From the NCBI GenBank assembly GCA_964436315.1, contig CAYTCZ010000054.1, positions 1-25,736 of the forward strand: 25,736 bases of DNA. The letters are read 5' to 3'. Source of the stretch: CAYTCZ01 sp964436315 (GTDB taxonomy: Bacteria; Actinomycetota; Thermoleophilia; Gaiellales; Gaiellaceae). This document shows, one piece after another, positions 7,175-14,555 of this stretch; within the stretch, counting starts at the first letter, position 1, and every line of letters begins with the position of its first letter. The notes beneath the pieces were generated by a model. That model did not search any database and was not told where the DNA came from. It saw nothing but the letters and a program-made list of their open reading frames with translations. Position numbers and translations under genes: made by a program.

Positions 7175-8641
7175 CTACTTCTGAGGTCGCGCTGCGGCCT
7201 CGGCGGAGTCTAAGTCGTCGAGTTGGCCCGCGATCCACAGTGAGATGTCGTGAGCCTTGACATGACCACGGATTCCTTCGATTCGCCGGCGGCGTTCCCC
7301 CACCGTCATCTCGACGGCCGCCTCGATCGCCTGCGCCTGCTCGACGACGTCGAAGGGGTTGATAGCGACAGCCCACTCCCGAAGCTCTTCGGCGGCGCCG
7401 GTCGTGTTCGAGAGAACGAGAACCCCGTCACGCGTATTGACGAGCGGGGCCTCCTTCGCGATCAGATTCATGCCGTCAAACAGAGCGTTTACGAGGAGAA
7501 CGTCGTATTGCTTGTACGCGGCGACGGTCTGCGTAAAGTTGTCCTCGACCGACAGCTCGATCGGTTGCCATTCCGTCGTCCCGAGCCGCTGATTGATGCG
7601 GTCGACCTCGGCGTGAATCGACTCGAGGTACCTGGAGTATGCCGGTATGTCCTGGCGCGACGGGTCCAGTAGCGCGAGGAAGCCGACCCGCCCGCGCGCG
7701 TCCGGGTTGGCATCGAGGTAGAGCTCGAAAGCCTGGAAACCGCGAACGATGTTCTTCGTCGGTTCGGTTCGGTCGACGCGAAGAACGAGAATCTCCGGCC
7801 GTCGGTCGACGATGGCTCGCTCCTCAGCCAAGACATCGGGGCTCTCGGCGAGTTCGGCGAACTCGGTCGGGTCAACGGAGATCGGACGGGTGCGGACGTC
7901 AACCCGGCGACTTCCAACGAGAGTGAATCGATCTTCTCTGTCTATCGCAACACCCATAAGCTCCGAGCAGCACTGGAGGAAGTTGTCACTCCAGCGCCGG
8001 GTGTGAAACCCGACAACGTCGTTCGCGAGGAGCCCTTCAAAGAGCTCCTGCCTGACTCCCTCCGGCAGCGCATACCAGTAGTCGGGCTGCGGCCACGGAA
8101 TGTGGACGAAATGAGCGGTCGTGACGTCGGGAGCACCGGCCCGAACGAGCGCCGGTGCGAGATACAGGTGGTAGTCGTGGAAGAAGACAGCTGCGTCGGA
8201 CTCAGCCTCGAGCTCTGCGAGAACAGCCTCCGCAAAGGCGCGATTCACGACCGCGTAGCCGTTGGTCCAGGCCTCATGGAGAGCTCGATCGAACGTGGGC
8301 GCCTCGGCGAAATCCCACAGGTAACTCTGTAGAAACCAGAGCACCGGGTTCGCGACCACGTTGTAGAACCGCTCGTACGCCTCCGCATCGTGCGCGACGA
8401 GACGTAGACGATACGGTGAGCCGTCCCTCCCTCGTTCGGTGACCACGGCACTTTCGGCTGTCACGTTGCGATCCTCGTCCGACATCGCGCTCGCGATCCA
8501 CGTGACGTCGTGATGACGGATCAGCCCGCTCAGCGCTGTCACGAGGCCGCCGCCGCCACGCCTGGAGATGCGGCGACCTTCGGCGTCGCGGGCGAACGTG
8601 ACCGGGCCTCGATTCGAGACCACAACGAGCTTTCGGCGCAT
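7175..8641 (-). CDS. otsA: GT20 glycosyltransferase, trehalose-6-phosphate synthase type
   Basis: A 488-residue retaining glycosyltransferase of family GT20. In known members UDP- or ADP-glucose and glucose-6-phosphate give trehalose-6-phosphate in the cytosol. Visible landmarks are the N-terminal SNRGP and the GGGGLVTAL loop, the acceptor-site stretch FYNVVANPVLWFLQSYLWD, HDYHLYLAP (Asp about 156), FVHIPWPQPDYWYALP, GFHTRRW, VDRTEPTKNI (Arg about 291, Lys about 296) and FDGMNLIAKE. Several are off-consensus for classical OtsA, for example RTEPTKNI instead of the common RLDYTKGI. No trehalose-6-phosphate phosphatase gene or domain accompanies it. It sits 49 bp after a GT4 trehalose synthase-like gene. 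The product could be a related glucoside, so the otsA symbol is provisional. Confidence 0.85.
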   Translation of the reverse strand: MRRKLVVVSNRGPVTFARDAEGRRISRRGGGGLVTALSGLIRHHDVTWIASAMSDEDRNVTAESAVVTERGRDGSPYRLRLVAHDAEAYERFYNVVANPVLWFLQSYLWDFAEAPTFDRALHEAWTNGYAVVNRAFAEAVLAELEAESDAAVFFHDYHLYLAPALVRAGAPDVTTAHFVHIPWPQPDYWYALPEGVRQELFEGLLANDVVGFHTRRWSDNFLQCCSELMGVAIDREDRFTLVGSRRVDVRTRPISVDPTEFAELAESPDVLAEERAIVDRRPEILVLRVDRTEPTKNIVRGFQAFELYLDANPDARGRVGFLALLDPSRQDIPAYSRYLESIHAEVDRINQRLGTTEWQPIELSVEDNFTQTVAAYKQYDVLLVNALFDGMNLIAKEAPLVNTRDGVLVLSNTTGAAEELREWAVAINPFDVVEQAQAIEAAVEMTVGERRRRIEGIRGHVKAHDISLWIAGQLDDLDSAEAAARPQK

Positions 8642-8690
8642 TTCAGACGCTGAGCCTACAAGGGCGGGTTAGCACGAAGGACAATGGCTC

Positions 8691-9989
8691 CTAGGCGAGC
8701 GCGTCACGGCTCGCCACCGTGAGCTTCGACTCGCCGATGTCTCTTCCGTCGAGGCAGTTGAAAAGGGCGAGCCAGTCGCGGAGAAGACGCGGGGTGAGGA
8801 AGTTACGGCGAACGTACTCCTTCCCTTTGAGCGCCATCTGGTGAGCGCCTTCTGGATCGCTCAGGATCCGATTGAGCGCCTCACTGCACGACTCCACGGA
8901 GTCGACCAGGGAGCCCGTGACTCCGTCTTCGATCTGATCGAGGATGCCGCCCACCCGTCCGGCCACGACGGGCCGGCCTTTCCAGAGCGCCTCGGTCACC
9001 GTGAGACCAAAGCCCTCGCGGATCGACTTCTGAATCACGGCTCGAGAATGAACCTGGAAGGCGTTGACCTCGACCGATCCGACGTTGTTCAAGTTGGAGA
9101 GGATGAAGATGTCGCTATCGCCCTCGGCAGCCTGTACCGTGCGGTTGTAGTAGTCCCAGCCCTCAGGATCGTCGTGCGCCATCGAGCCAACGAGCGCCAG
9201 CTGGATACCCGGATGTTCCTCTCGTGTCTTCCGCCATGCCTCGATAACACCGAGTGGATCCTTCCAGGGATCGAACCGCGACACTTGGGTCACGAGCGGA
9301 CGCTCGACGTCGATCCCGAACTGATCGACGATGTAGGCGGCGTCTTCTCGCGAAAGCGCCATGTTCTTGGGAGCGAGCGGGTCGATCGCGGGCGGCCAGA
9401 TGTACGCGGGCGCTTGGCCGTTCGACGACGGAACGTACTGCTCTCGGTGGAAGACGAGTGCGTCATAGCGGTCGAACCACGGCAGTAGGAAGGCGAGCAC
9501 GCCCTGATTCGGCGTCGAAAGGTCGATGTGCACCCTGCCGATCCAATGCCGAGCCTTCTCGCGAGCGTCCTCGATTATGGCGAGCGGCTGTGGATCGTGG
9601 ATGATGACGAAATCCCACGTTTCATCGAGGGCCTCGGCGTTCATTCGGTTGTACTCGCGAAAGATCCCCTCCTCCTCGGGCGTCAGAACGCGGGGGTCTC
9701 CCTGCAGCGAGTTGTGAATCGCCTTCGTCACTTCGAAAAACTCGTCCTGCCCGAACATGACGCGCCACTCGGTTACGAGACCGGCGTCGCGCATGAGCGG
9801 GATCAGCGTGTAGTTGATCTCGGCGACGCCTCCTCCGAACGCCGTTGCGGATACATGCAACACGCGTTTCCCGGCGAGCGGCGCTGCGAGCGAGCGGATC
9901 TCCTCCATCAGGCCCCTGCTCGAGAGACTTGCGTAGTCGGCAAGCGACTTATGACCTACGTTGACGGGCTGAAGCTGCACCGCGTCCAA
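8691..9989 (-). CDS. treT: GT4 trehalose synthase (TreT-like glycosyltransferase)
   Basis: A 432-residue GT4 enzyme resembling TreT, which joins NDP-glucose to free glucose to make trehalose in one step, and the related trehalose phosphorylases. Typical elements are VLHVSATAFGGGVAEINYTLIPLMRDAGL, the nucleotide-sugar region VTQVSRFDPWKDPLGVIEAW, and the retaining-GT catalytic pattern SIREGFGLTVTEALWKGRPVVAGRVGGI with the paired glutamates seven apart. Length agrees with bacterial TreT proteins. The start used is a TTG at 9989; a GTG at 9980 is equally possible. It lies directly upstream of the GT20 gene with the same orientation, suggesting a shared compatible-solute job. Donor and acceptor cannot be read from sequence alone. 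Confidence 0.85.
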   Translation of the reverse strand: MDAVQLQPVNVGHKSLADYASLSSRGLMEEIRSLAAPLAGKRVLHVSATAFGGGVAEINYTLIPLMRDAGLVTEWRVMFGQDEFFEVTKAIHNSLQGDPRVLTPEEEGIFREYNRMNAEALDETWDFVIIHDPQPLAIIEDAREKARHWIGRVHIDLSTPNQGVLAFLLPWFDRYDALVFHREQYVPSSNGQAPAYIWPPAIDPLAPKNMALSREDAAYIVDQFGIDVERPLVTQVSRFDPWKDPLGVIEAWRKTREEHPGIQLALVGSMAHDDPEGWDYYNRTVQAAEGDSDIFILSNLNNVGSVEVNAFQVHSRAVIQKSIREGFGLTVTEALWKGRPVVAGRVGGILDQIEDGVTGSLVDSVESCSEALNRILSDPEGAHQMALKGKEYVRRNFLTPRLLRDWLALFNCLDGRDIGESKLTVASRDALA

Positions 9990-10012
9990 GGTTTATCCGC
10001 CAGTTCCTCTTC

Positions 10013-10084
10013 TCACCGCAACTCCATGCAGGGCAGCTCGACCAGGGGATCGCGATCGCCCTGCGCAAACGTTTCGTCCGCCAA
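10013..10084 (-). CDS. Possible 23-residue peptide in the methyltransferase frame
   Basis: After the methyltransferase stop the same frame stays open for 27 codons. It encodes coding-like residues with GC-rich third positions, ending LADETFAQGDRDPLVELPCMELR. A TTG at 10084 has an AAGG about 9 nt upstream, so a short independent peptide is possible. It could equally be the former C-terminus of the methyltransferase, cut by a new stop, or chance. I do not recognise it. It fills most of the 107-bp gap before the TreT-like gene. Confidence 0.2.
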   Translation of the reverse strand: MADETFAQGDRDPLVELPCMELR

Positions 10085-10096
10085 GGCAAGAAGCCT

Positions 10097-10945
10097 TCAT
10101 GCCGCTTCTGCCAAAACGCTGATGCCGTTTTTCTCCAGACGCTGGCGCGAATGCTCGAACGCCTCGGCATTAGAGTCGATCAGCACAAAATGGCGCCCGA
10201 GGTTCGCTGCGACCACCCCGAGCGTCCCGGATCCCGCGAACGGGTCAAGGCACCAGTCCTGCGGGCGACTCGACGCCTCCACCATGCGCCGGACGATCCC
10301 TTCGGGTTTCTGGGTGGGATACCCCGTCTTCTCGCGACCGGTTGGCGACACGATCGTGTGCCACCACACGTCCGTCGGGAGCTTTCCCCTCGCAGCCTTC
10401 TCTTCCGTGACCAGGCCCGGGGCCATGTACGGCTCACGGTCAACAGTTGACGAATCGAAGTAGTACCGCTCGGGATCGCGTACGTAGACGAGAATCGTGT
10501 CGTGCTTCGCCGGCCAACGGCGCTTGGCCCGAGCTCCGTAGTCGTACGCCCAGATGATCTCGTTCAGGAAGCACTCGCGGCCGAAGATCTCGTCGAGGAG
10601 GAGCTTGACGTAGTGCGCCTCGCGGTAGTCGATATGGACGTACAGCGTCCCCGTCGCGGTGAGGACCCGTTTGATCTCTTCAATCCTCGGTGCGAGAAAG
10701 CCGAGATAGTCGCCGAACGCGTCGGCGAACTCGGTTATCGAGTGGACTGTCGACCGATACCGCCTGCCACCGAAGCCGGTCCGATCTCCATCAGGAGCAC
10801 CGACTGTCGAAAGGGTGGTCCGGCGCTGACGACGACCCGTGTTGAAGGGCGGATCCGCGTAGACGAGTTGGAAGGTCTCGTCCCGAAACCGCGGAAGAAG
10901 TTCGAGGTTATCCCCGAGGAGAAGTGTGTCCCCGGTGGGCGTCAA
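10097..10945 (-). CDS. Orphan beta-class N6-adenine DNA methyltransferase
   Basis: A 282-residue DNA methyltransferase whose motif order places it in the beta class: catalytic motif IV DPPFNTG at about residues 31-37 comes before the SAM-binding motif I DPFAGSGTLGVVAANLG near residue 240. The intervening TGTLYVHIDYREAHYVKLLLDEIFG and GYPTQKPEGIVRRM blocks are typical of the family. DPPF points to N6-adenine, with N4-cytosine less likely. No restriction endonuclease or specificity subunit is nearby, so it looks solitary, as for CcrM-like regulatory enzymes. The start is TTG at 10945. The target sequence cannot be predicted here. Confidence 0.88.
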   Translation of the reverse strand: MTPTGDTLLLGDNLELLPRFRDETFQLVYADPPFNTGRRQRRTTLSTVGAPDGDRTGFGGRRYRSTVHSITEFADAFGDYLGFLAPRIEEIKRVLTATGTLYVHIDYREAHYVKLLLDEIFGRECFLNEIIWAYDYGARAKRRWPAKHDTILVYVRDPERYYFDSSTVDREPYMAPGLVTEEKAARGKLPTDVWWHTIVSPTGREKTGYPTQKPEGIVRRMVEASSRPQDWCLDPFAGSGTLGVVAANLGRHFVLIDSNAEAFEHSRQRLEKNGISVLAEAA

Positions 10946-11039
10946 TCTTGGTCTGGCCTCACTCCTCAGCGCCGACTCCGCAGATTAACGGGAACGAGCG
11001 GACGGCGGTGTCAAGAGCTCTGCGAGAGTCAGCGAACTT

Positions 11040-12275
11040 CTACAGACATTCGCGGTCGTCGGGACCCACGCCTCGCTCTGCCAGCGTCACGTCGATCTCC
11101 ATCGTCCTTCCGCCGCGCACGACCGTGAGTTCGGCGGTCTGACCTGGAAGCAGTTCCTGGCTGATTGCTCGGACGAGATCCTCGGCGCTATCGATCGGGT
11201 TTCCGTCGACCGCGACGATGAGATCGCCGTCAGGGCGGAACGGAACGCCCTCGAACTCTTCTTCCCGCGGACCTCCGACGAGCCCCGAGCTCAATGCGGG
11301 ACTGTCCTCGACGACACACTGGACGACGGCTCCCCGCTCGGCGCCGAGACCGAAGTGTCGCGCGAGCGAGGGGGTCAAGGTTTGCGTCGAGACCCCGAGC
11401 CAGGCGTAGCTAACCTCCCCGGTGGCGATCAGCTGTTCCATAGACCGCTGAGCGCTGTTGATCGGGACGGCGAACCCGACACCTTCGGCGTTCCCGGATT
11501 CGCTTCGAATCTGCGCATTGACGCCGATGACCTCACCGTTCGAGTTGAACAGGGGCCCGCCCGAGTTGCCACGGTTGATGGGCGCGTCGATTTGAATCGC
11601 GTCGACGAGGCTGTATCGCGACGTGAGGGAGTCGATCGACCGTTTCGTCGCCGAGACGACGCCGACCGAAAGCGAGTTTTCGTTGCCAAACGGGCTTCCG
11701 ATCGCCGCCACTGGCTCTCCGACGACGACCGCGCCGGAATCCCCGAGCGGTAGGGCGCTGAGCTCGCGACTGGACGGTTCGATCTTGAGCAGCCCGACAT
11801 CGCTGAAGACATCCCAGCCGACGACATCAGCGGGAACGCGATCGCCATCGTGGAACTGGACGTACACCTCGGACGCTTGCTCAGGCTCGTCGACGAGACT
11901 GCCCTCGCCCGCCGTTGTGATCACGTGCGAGTTGGTCAGAATGTAGCCGTCGTCGGAAACGAGGAACCCAGAGCCTTGCGCCGCGCCGCCGGTAATCGCA
12001 TGGTCTGGGAAGATCGAATAGACGGTTACGACGCCAGCGGCACGTTTCTCGTAGAGCTCCGCCGGATTGAACCCGTCACCAACGAGGGGCTGACGGACGT
12101 CTCGATCGACCGCGGGCTGTGGTGGCGGGAGTGACTCCTGCGGCGCCGGGAGGACGACCGTCTCCGTCTTCCCGTCGCCGAGCCAACCAGCAGCGCCCCC
12201 GATCGCGAGCGCCGCAACACCGCCGAGAACGGCGGAGGCCAGTACAAGAACCGCAAGAAGCGCCGCGCGAGTCAC
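11040..12275 (-). CDS. HtrA/DegP-like membrane-anchored serine protease with PDZ domain
   Basis: A 411-residue trypsin-fold protease acting outside the membrane on damaged or regulated proteins. It has an N-terminal membrane anchor (about residues 5-31), a proline-rich linker, then the catalytic domain with His in TNSHVI (about 117), Asp in SDVGLLKI (about 159) and Ser in GNSGGPLF (about 238). A C-terminal PDZ domain runs from about 290 to 400, with the typical DLIVAVDGNPIDSAEDL. The PDZ carries a small charged insertion, GGPREEEFEGVPF. The GTG start at 12275 lies 24 bp after the histidine kinase stop, so regulator, kinase and protease look like one transcription unit, as in mycobacterial mprA-mprB-pepD. 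Confidence 0.93.
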   Translation of the reverse strand: MTRAALLAVLVLASAVLGGVAALAIGGAAGWLGDGKTETVVLPAPQESLPPPQPAVDRDVRQPLVGDGFNPAELYEKRAAGVVTVYSIFPDHAITGGAAQGSGFLVSDDGYILTNSHVITTAGEGSLVDEPEQASEVYVQFHDGDRVPADVVGWDVFSDVGLLKIEPSSRELSALPLGDSGAVVVGEPVAAIGSPFGNENSLSVGVVSATKRSIDSLTSRYSLVDAIQIDAPINRGNSGGPLFNSNGEVIGVNAQIRSESGNAEGVGFAVPINSAQRSMEQLIATGEVSYAWLGVSTQTLTPSLARHFGLGAERGAVVQCVVEDSPALSSGLVGGPREEEFEGVPFRPDGDLIVAVDGNPIDSAEDLVRAISQELLPGQTAELTVVRGGRTMEIDVTLAERGVGPDDRECL

Positions 12276-12299
12276 CGTAATCTCACTCTAGTGGTCTGG

Positions 12300-13769
12300 T
12301 TAGTGGGCCGCGCCACTCCGCTCGCCGGTACCAGACTCGACTTCGGTGTCAGCTCCGTTTTCATGTGAAAACGGCTCGGCCGGAAATGCCCGCGCCAGCG
12401 GAAGCGACAGCGTAAACGTCGTTTCGCCCGTCCGCGATTCCACACTGACGGTGCCGTCCATCTTCTGTGAGAGCTCGTGGGCGATTGCGAGACCAAGACC
12501 ACTCCCCGAGGTCTTCCCACCGTCCGCGCGATAGAAACGCTCGAAGAGATGCTCGAGGTCTTCCTGCGGAATCCCGGGGCCATGATCTCGAACGGCGAGG
12601 ATCGCTCGAGCCTCCCAGCGCCCGACGGTCACATCGACCCGTGTTCCGCTTGGCGTATGCCTGATGGCGTTCTCAACGAGAATTCGCGCGATCTGGACCA
12701 CCCGTTGCTCGTCGCCGAACGCACGTACCTGGTCACTCTCGACCAGGCTGATGGCGCAGCCGTCGGCCTCGGCGATGCCACGAAATTCCTCCGTCACAGT
12801 CTGAGCAGTGCGCGTCAGGTTGAACTCCGTGACCTCGACGGCCAGCTGACCGGCGTCGAGACGGGATAGATCGAGCAGATCTGTTGCCAGTCGAGTAAGT
12901 CGGTCTACCTGTTCTTTCATCTCCAGGAGGAACTCCTGCCGAGTCTCATCGTCAAGATCCTCGTCGACCAATAGCTCAAGAAACCCTCCGAGGGAGAAAA
13001 GCGGCGTCCGGAGCTCGTGCGACGCGTTGGCAATGAATTCACGCCGAGCGCGATCCAGGTGGGCAAGACGAAGACGCATCGACTCGAAGGCCTCCCCGAG
13101 TTGCGCGATCTCATCGCGACCACTGACGTGAACCGGCTGGTCGAAGTCGCCGGCGGCAATTCGCTCGGCCGCCGCCTCGAGTTTTCCTACCCGGCGCGTA
13201 ATGCTCCACGACGCGAGAAAGCCCGCTGCCCAGGCGACCAGCAACGCGACGGCACCGGCGAAGAAGAGAGAGCGTCGCACCAGCCTGACGTCCGAAAGCG
13301 CGTCGTCGAGAGGCGCTGACAGCAGCACGAGGGTGTCAACATCGATTGGGACCGCAACCTGAGCGAAATCCCTCTCATCGCGCTCGACCCGACCCGACTC
13401 CCGCAAGCCGCTCTGGGCAGTCGCGAGGGCAACCGGATCGCGCTGGACATCGGCCGAGGATCCGCCCGTCTCGGCAATCGAGCGAAGAGTGGTCGGATTC
13501 AGCTTCTCAAAGACGACAACACGTGCGTTGACGCTCCGCGCGAGCTCTTCCGCCACGGTTGGGTAAAGCGAGGGCAGCCCAGTCTCCTCAAAGCGTTCCT
13601 GGACGACGACGGAAGAGCGCTCCAGCTCGCTAATTCGCTCATTGACGAGGCGTGTCTCGAGCTGCGGGAGCACCGCCAGGTAGACGATCGCCAGCGCACC
13701 GGCGACGGCGACGAAGACGACGAGGCCCAGCTTGACACTCAGGCGGCGTATCCCGGGCGAGCCGGTCAA
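12300..13769 (-). CDS. Sensor histidine kinase (HAMP, HisKA, HATPase)
   Basis: A 489-residue membrane sensor kinase. Two membrane segments (about residues 13-35 and 167-190) bracket an extracytoplasmic sensor domain of about 130 residues. A HAMP linker follows to about 237, then the dimerisation and phosphoacceptor helix FIANASHELRTPLFSLGGF (His about 251), and an ATPase domain with N box (LVENAIRHTPSG), G1 (DHGPGIPQEDLEHLFERFYR) and G2 (GSGLGLAIAHELSQ). The TTG start at 13769 overlaps the stop of the response regulator by 4 nt. With the downstream HtrA protease, a role in sensing envelope stress is likely but inferred. The sensor domain has no recognisable ligand motif. Confidence 0.92.
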   Translation of the reverse strand: MTGSPGIRRLSVKLGLVVFVAVAGALAIVYLAVLPQLETRLVNERISELERSSVVVQERFEETGLPSLYPTVAEELARSVNARVVVFEKLNPTTLRSIAETGGSSADVQRDPVALATAQSGLRESGRVERDERDFAQVAVPIDVDTLVLLSAPLDDALSDVRLVRRSLFFAGAVALLVAWAAGFLASWSITRRVGKLEAAAERIAAGDFDQPVHVSGRDEIAQLGEAFESMRLRLAHLDRARREFIANASHELRTPLFSLGGFLELLVDEDLDDETRQEFLLEMKEQVDRLTRLATDLLDLSRLDAGQLAVEVTEFNLTRTAQTVTEEFRGIAEADGCAISLVESDQVRAFGDEQRVVQIARILVENAIRHTPSGTRVDVTVGRWEARAILAVRDHGPGIPQEDLEHLFERFYRADGGKTSGSGLGLAIAHELSQKMDGTVSVESRTGETTFTLSLPLARAFPAEPFSHENGADTEVESGTGERSGAAH

Positions 13770-14467
13770 CGGGCGTCTCGAAACCGGTAGCCGGCGCCCC
13801 GCATCGTGAAGATGTACTCCGGCTCTTTCGGATTCCGTTCGATTTTCTCGCGAAGGTGGCGAATATGCACGTCGATCGTCCGCGGATCTCGGTATTCGGA
13901 GCCTCCCCAGAGGCTGTCGAGGAGCACCCGGCGCGAGTAAACGCGCCCTGGATTCGCCGCGAGCGTCCGAAGGAGTTCGAACTCGAGATACGTGAGCTGG
14001 ACGGGCTCGCCGCGCACCTCGACAGCACGACGCGCAAGATCGATTGCGAGTCCATCGACCTCGATCGTCTCGGTGCGCGTCGCCGACGGAGGAAGTTGAG
14101 CACGGCGGAGGATGGCCCGAACTCGGCTGCGGAACTCCCTGATCGAGAAAGGTTTCGTGATGTAGTCGTCGGCACCAAGTTCGAGACCGATGACCTTGTC
14201 GACCTCATCGTCCCGGGCAGTGAGCATGATGATCGGAACCGCGCTCTGGGCGCGGAGTCGCCGGCAAACCTCGAGTCCATCGAGCTTCGGGAGCATGATG
14301 TCGAGTACGACGAGGTCGACCTCATTTGCGGCAAAGAGCGTGAGGGCCTCCTCACCGTCGCGGGCCTGCACAACCCGGTAGCCCTCGCGCTCGAGCGGGT
14401 AGCTCAGGAGCTTCTGTACTGATTCCTCGTCATCAACGAGCAGAACCGTCGCGTTCTCCACTGTCAC
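13766..14467 (-). CDS. OmpR/PhoB-family response regulator
   Basis: A two-domain DNA-binding regulator of 233 residues from the preferred start. The receiver domain has the acidic pair in LLVDDEE, phosphoacceptor Asp about 56 in LVVLDIMLP, Thr about 83 (MLTARDDE) and Lys about 105 (DYITKPFS). The C-terminal winged helix has VQLTYLEFELLRTLAANPGRVYSR and RTIDVHIRHLREKIE. I chose GTG at 14467 because AGAGG lies 6 nt upstream and the length matches the family. A TTG at 14494 would add nine polar residues and lies where transcription is predicted to begin. It heads a unit with the kinase and the HtrA protease. Confidence 0.93.
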   Translation of the reverse strand: MTVENATVLLVDDEESVQKLLSYPLEREGYRVVQARDGEEALTLFAANEVDLVVLDIMLPKLDGLEVCRRLRAQSAVPIIMLTARDDEVDKVIGLELGADDYITKPFSIREFRSRVRAILRRAQLPPSATRTETIEVDGLAIDLARRAVEVRGEPVQLTYLEFELLRTLAANPGRVYSRRVLLDSLWGGSEYRDPRTIDVHIRHLREKIERNPKEPEYIFTMRGAGYRFRDAR

Positions 14468-14498
14468 CCCGAGCCTCTCGTGGTCGTGCTCCAATCTA

Positions 14499-14504
14499 AG
14501 AATA
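14499..14504 (-). promoter_or_regulatory. Candidate -10 box for the regulator-kinase-HtrA unit
   Basis: The minus strand reads TATTCT here, a good -10 hexamer, about 32 nt before the preferred GTG start of the response regulator. No convincing -35 hexamer sits 16-18 nt further upstream. Divergent to the M28 gene promoter region. Confidence 0.4.
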
Positions 14505-14540
14505 GGCTCCGGACCGGTCTCGATGGGTGCAGGTGGTCTT

Positions 14541-14546
14541 TACACT
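14541..14546 (+). promoter_or_regulatory. Candidate -10 box for a leaderless M28-family transcript
   Basis: TACACT ends 9 nt before the ATG at 14556, and no Shine-Dalgarno sequence separates them. This spacing would put the transcription start at or next to the start codon. The same arrangement recurs before several other genes in the window. Confidence 0.4.
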
Positions 14547-14555
14547 GGCGCCGGG

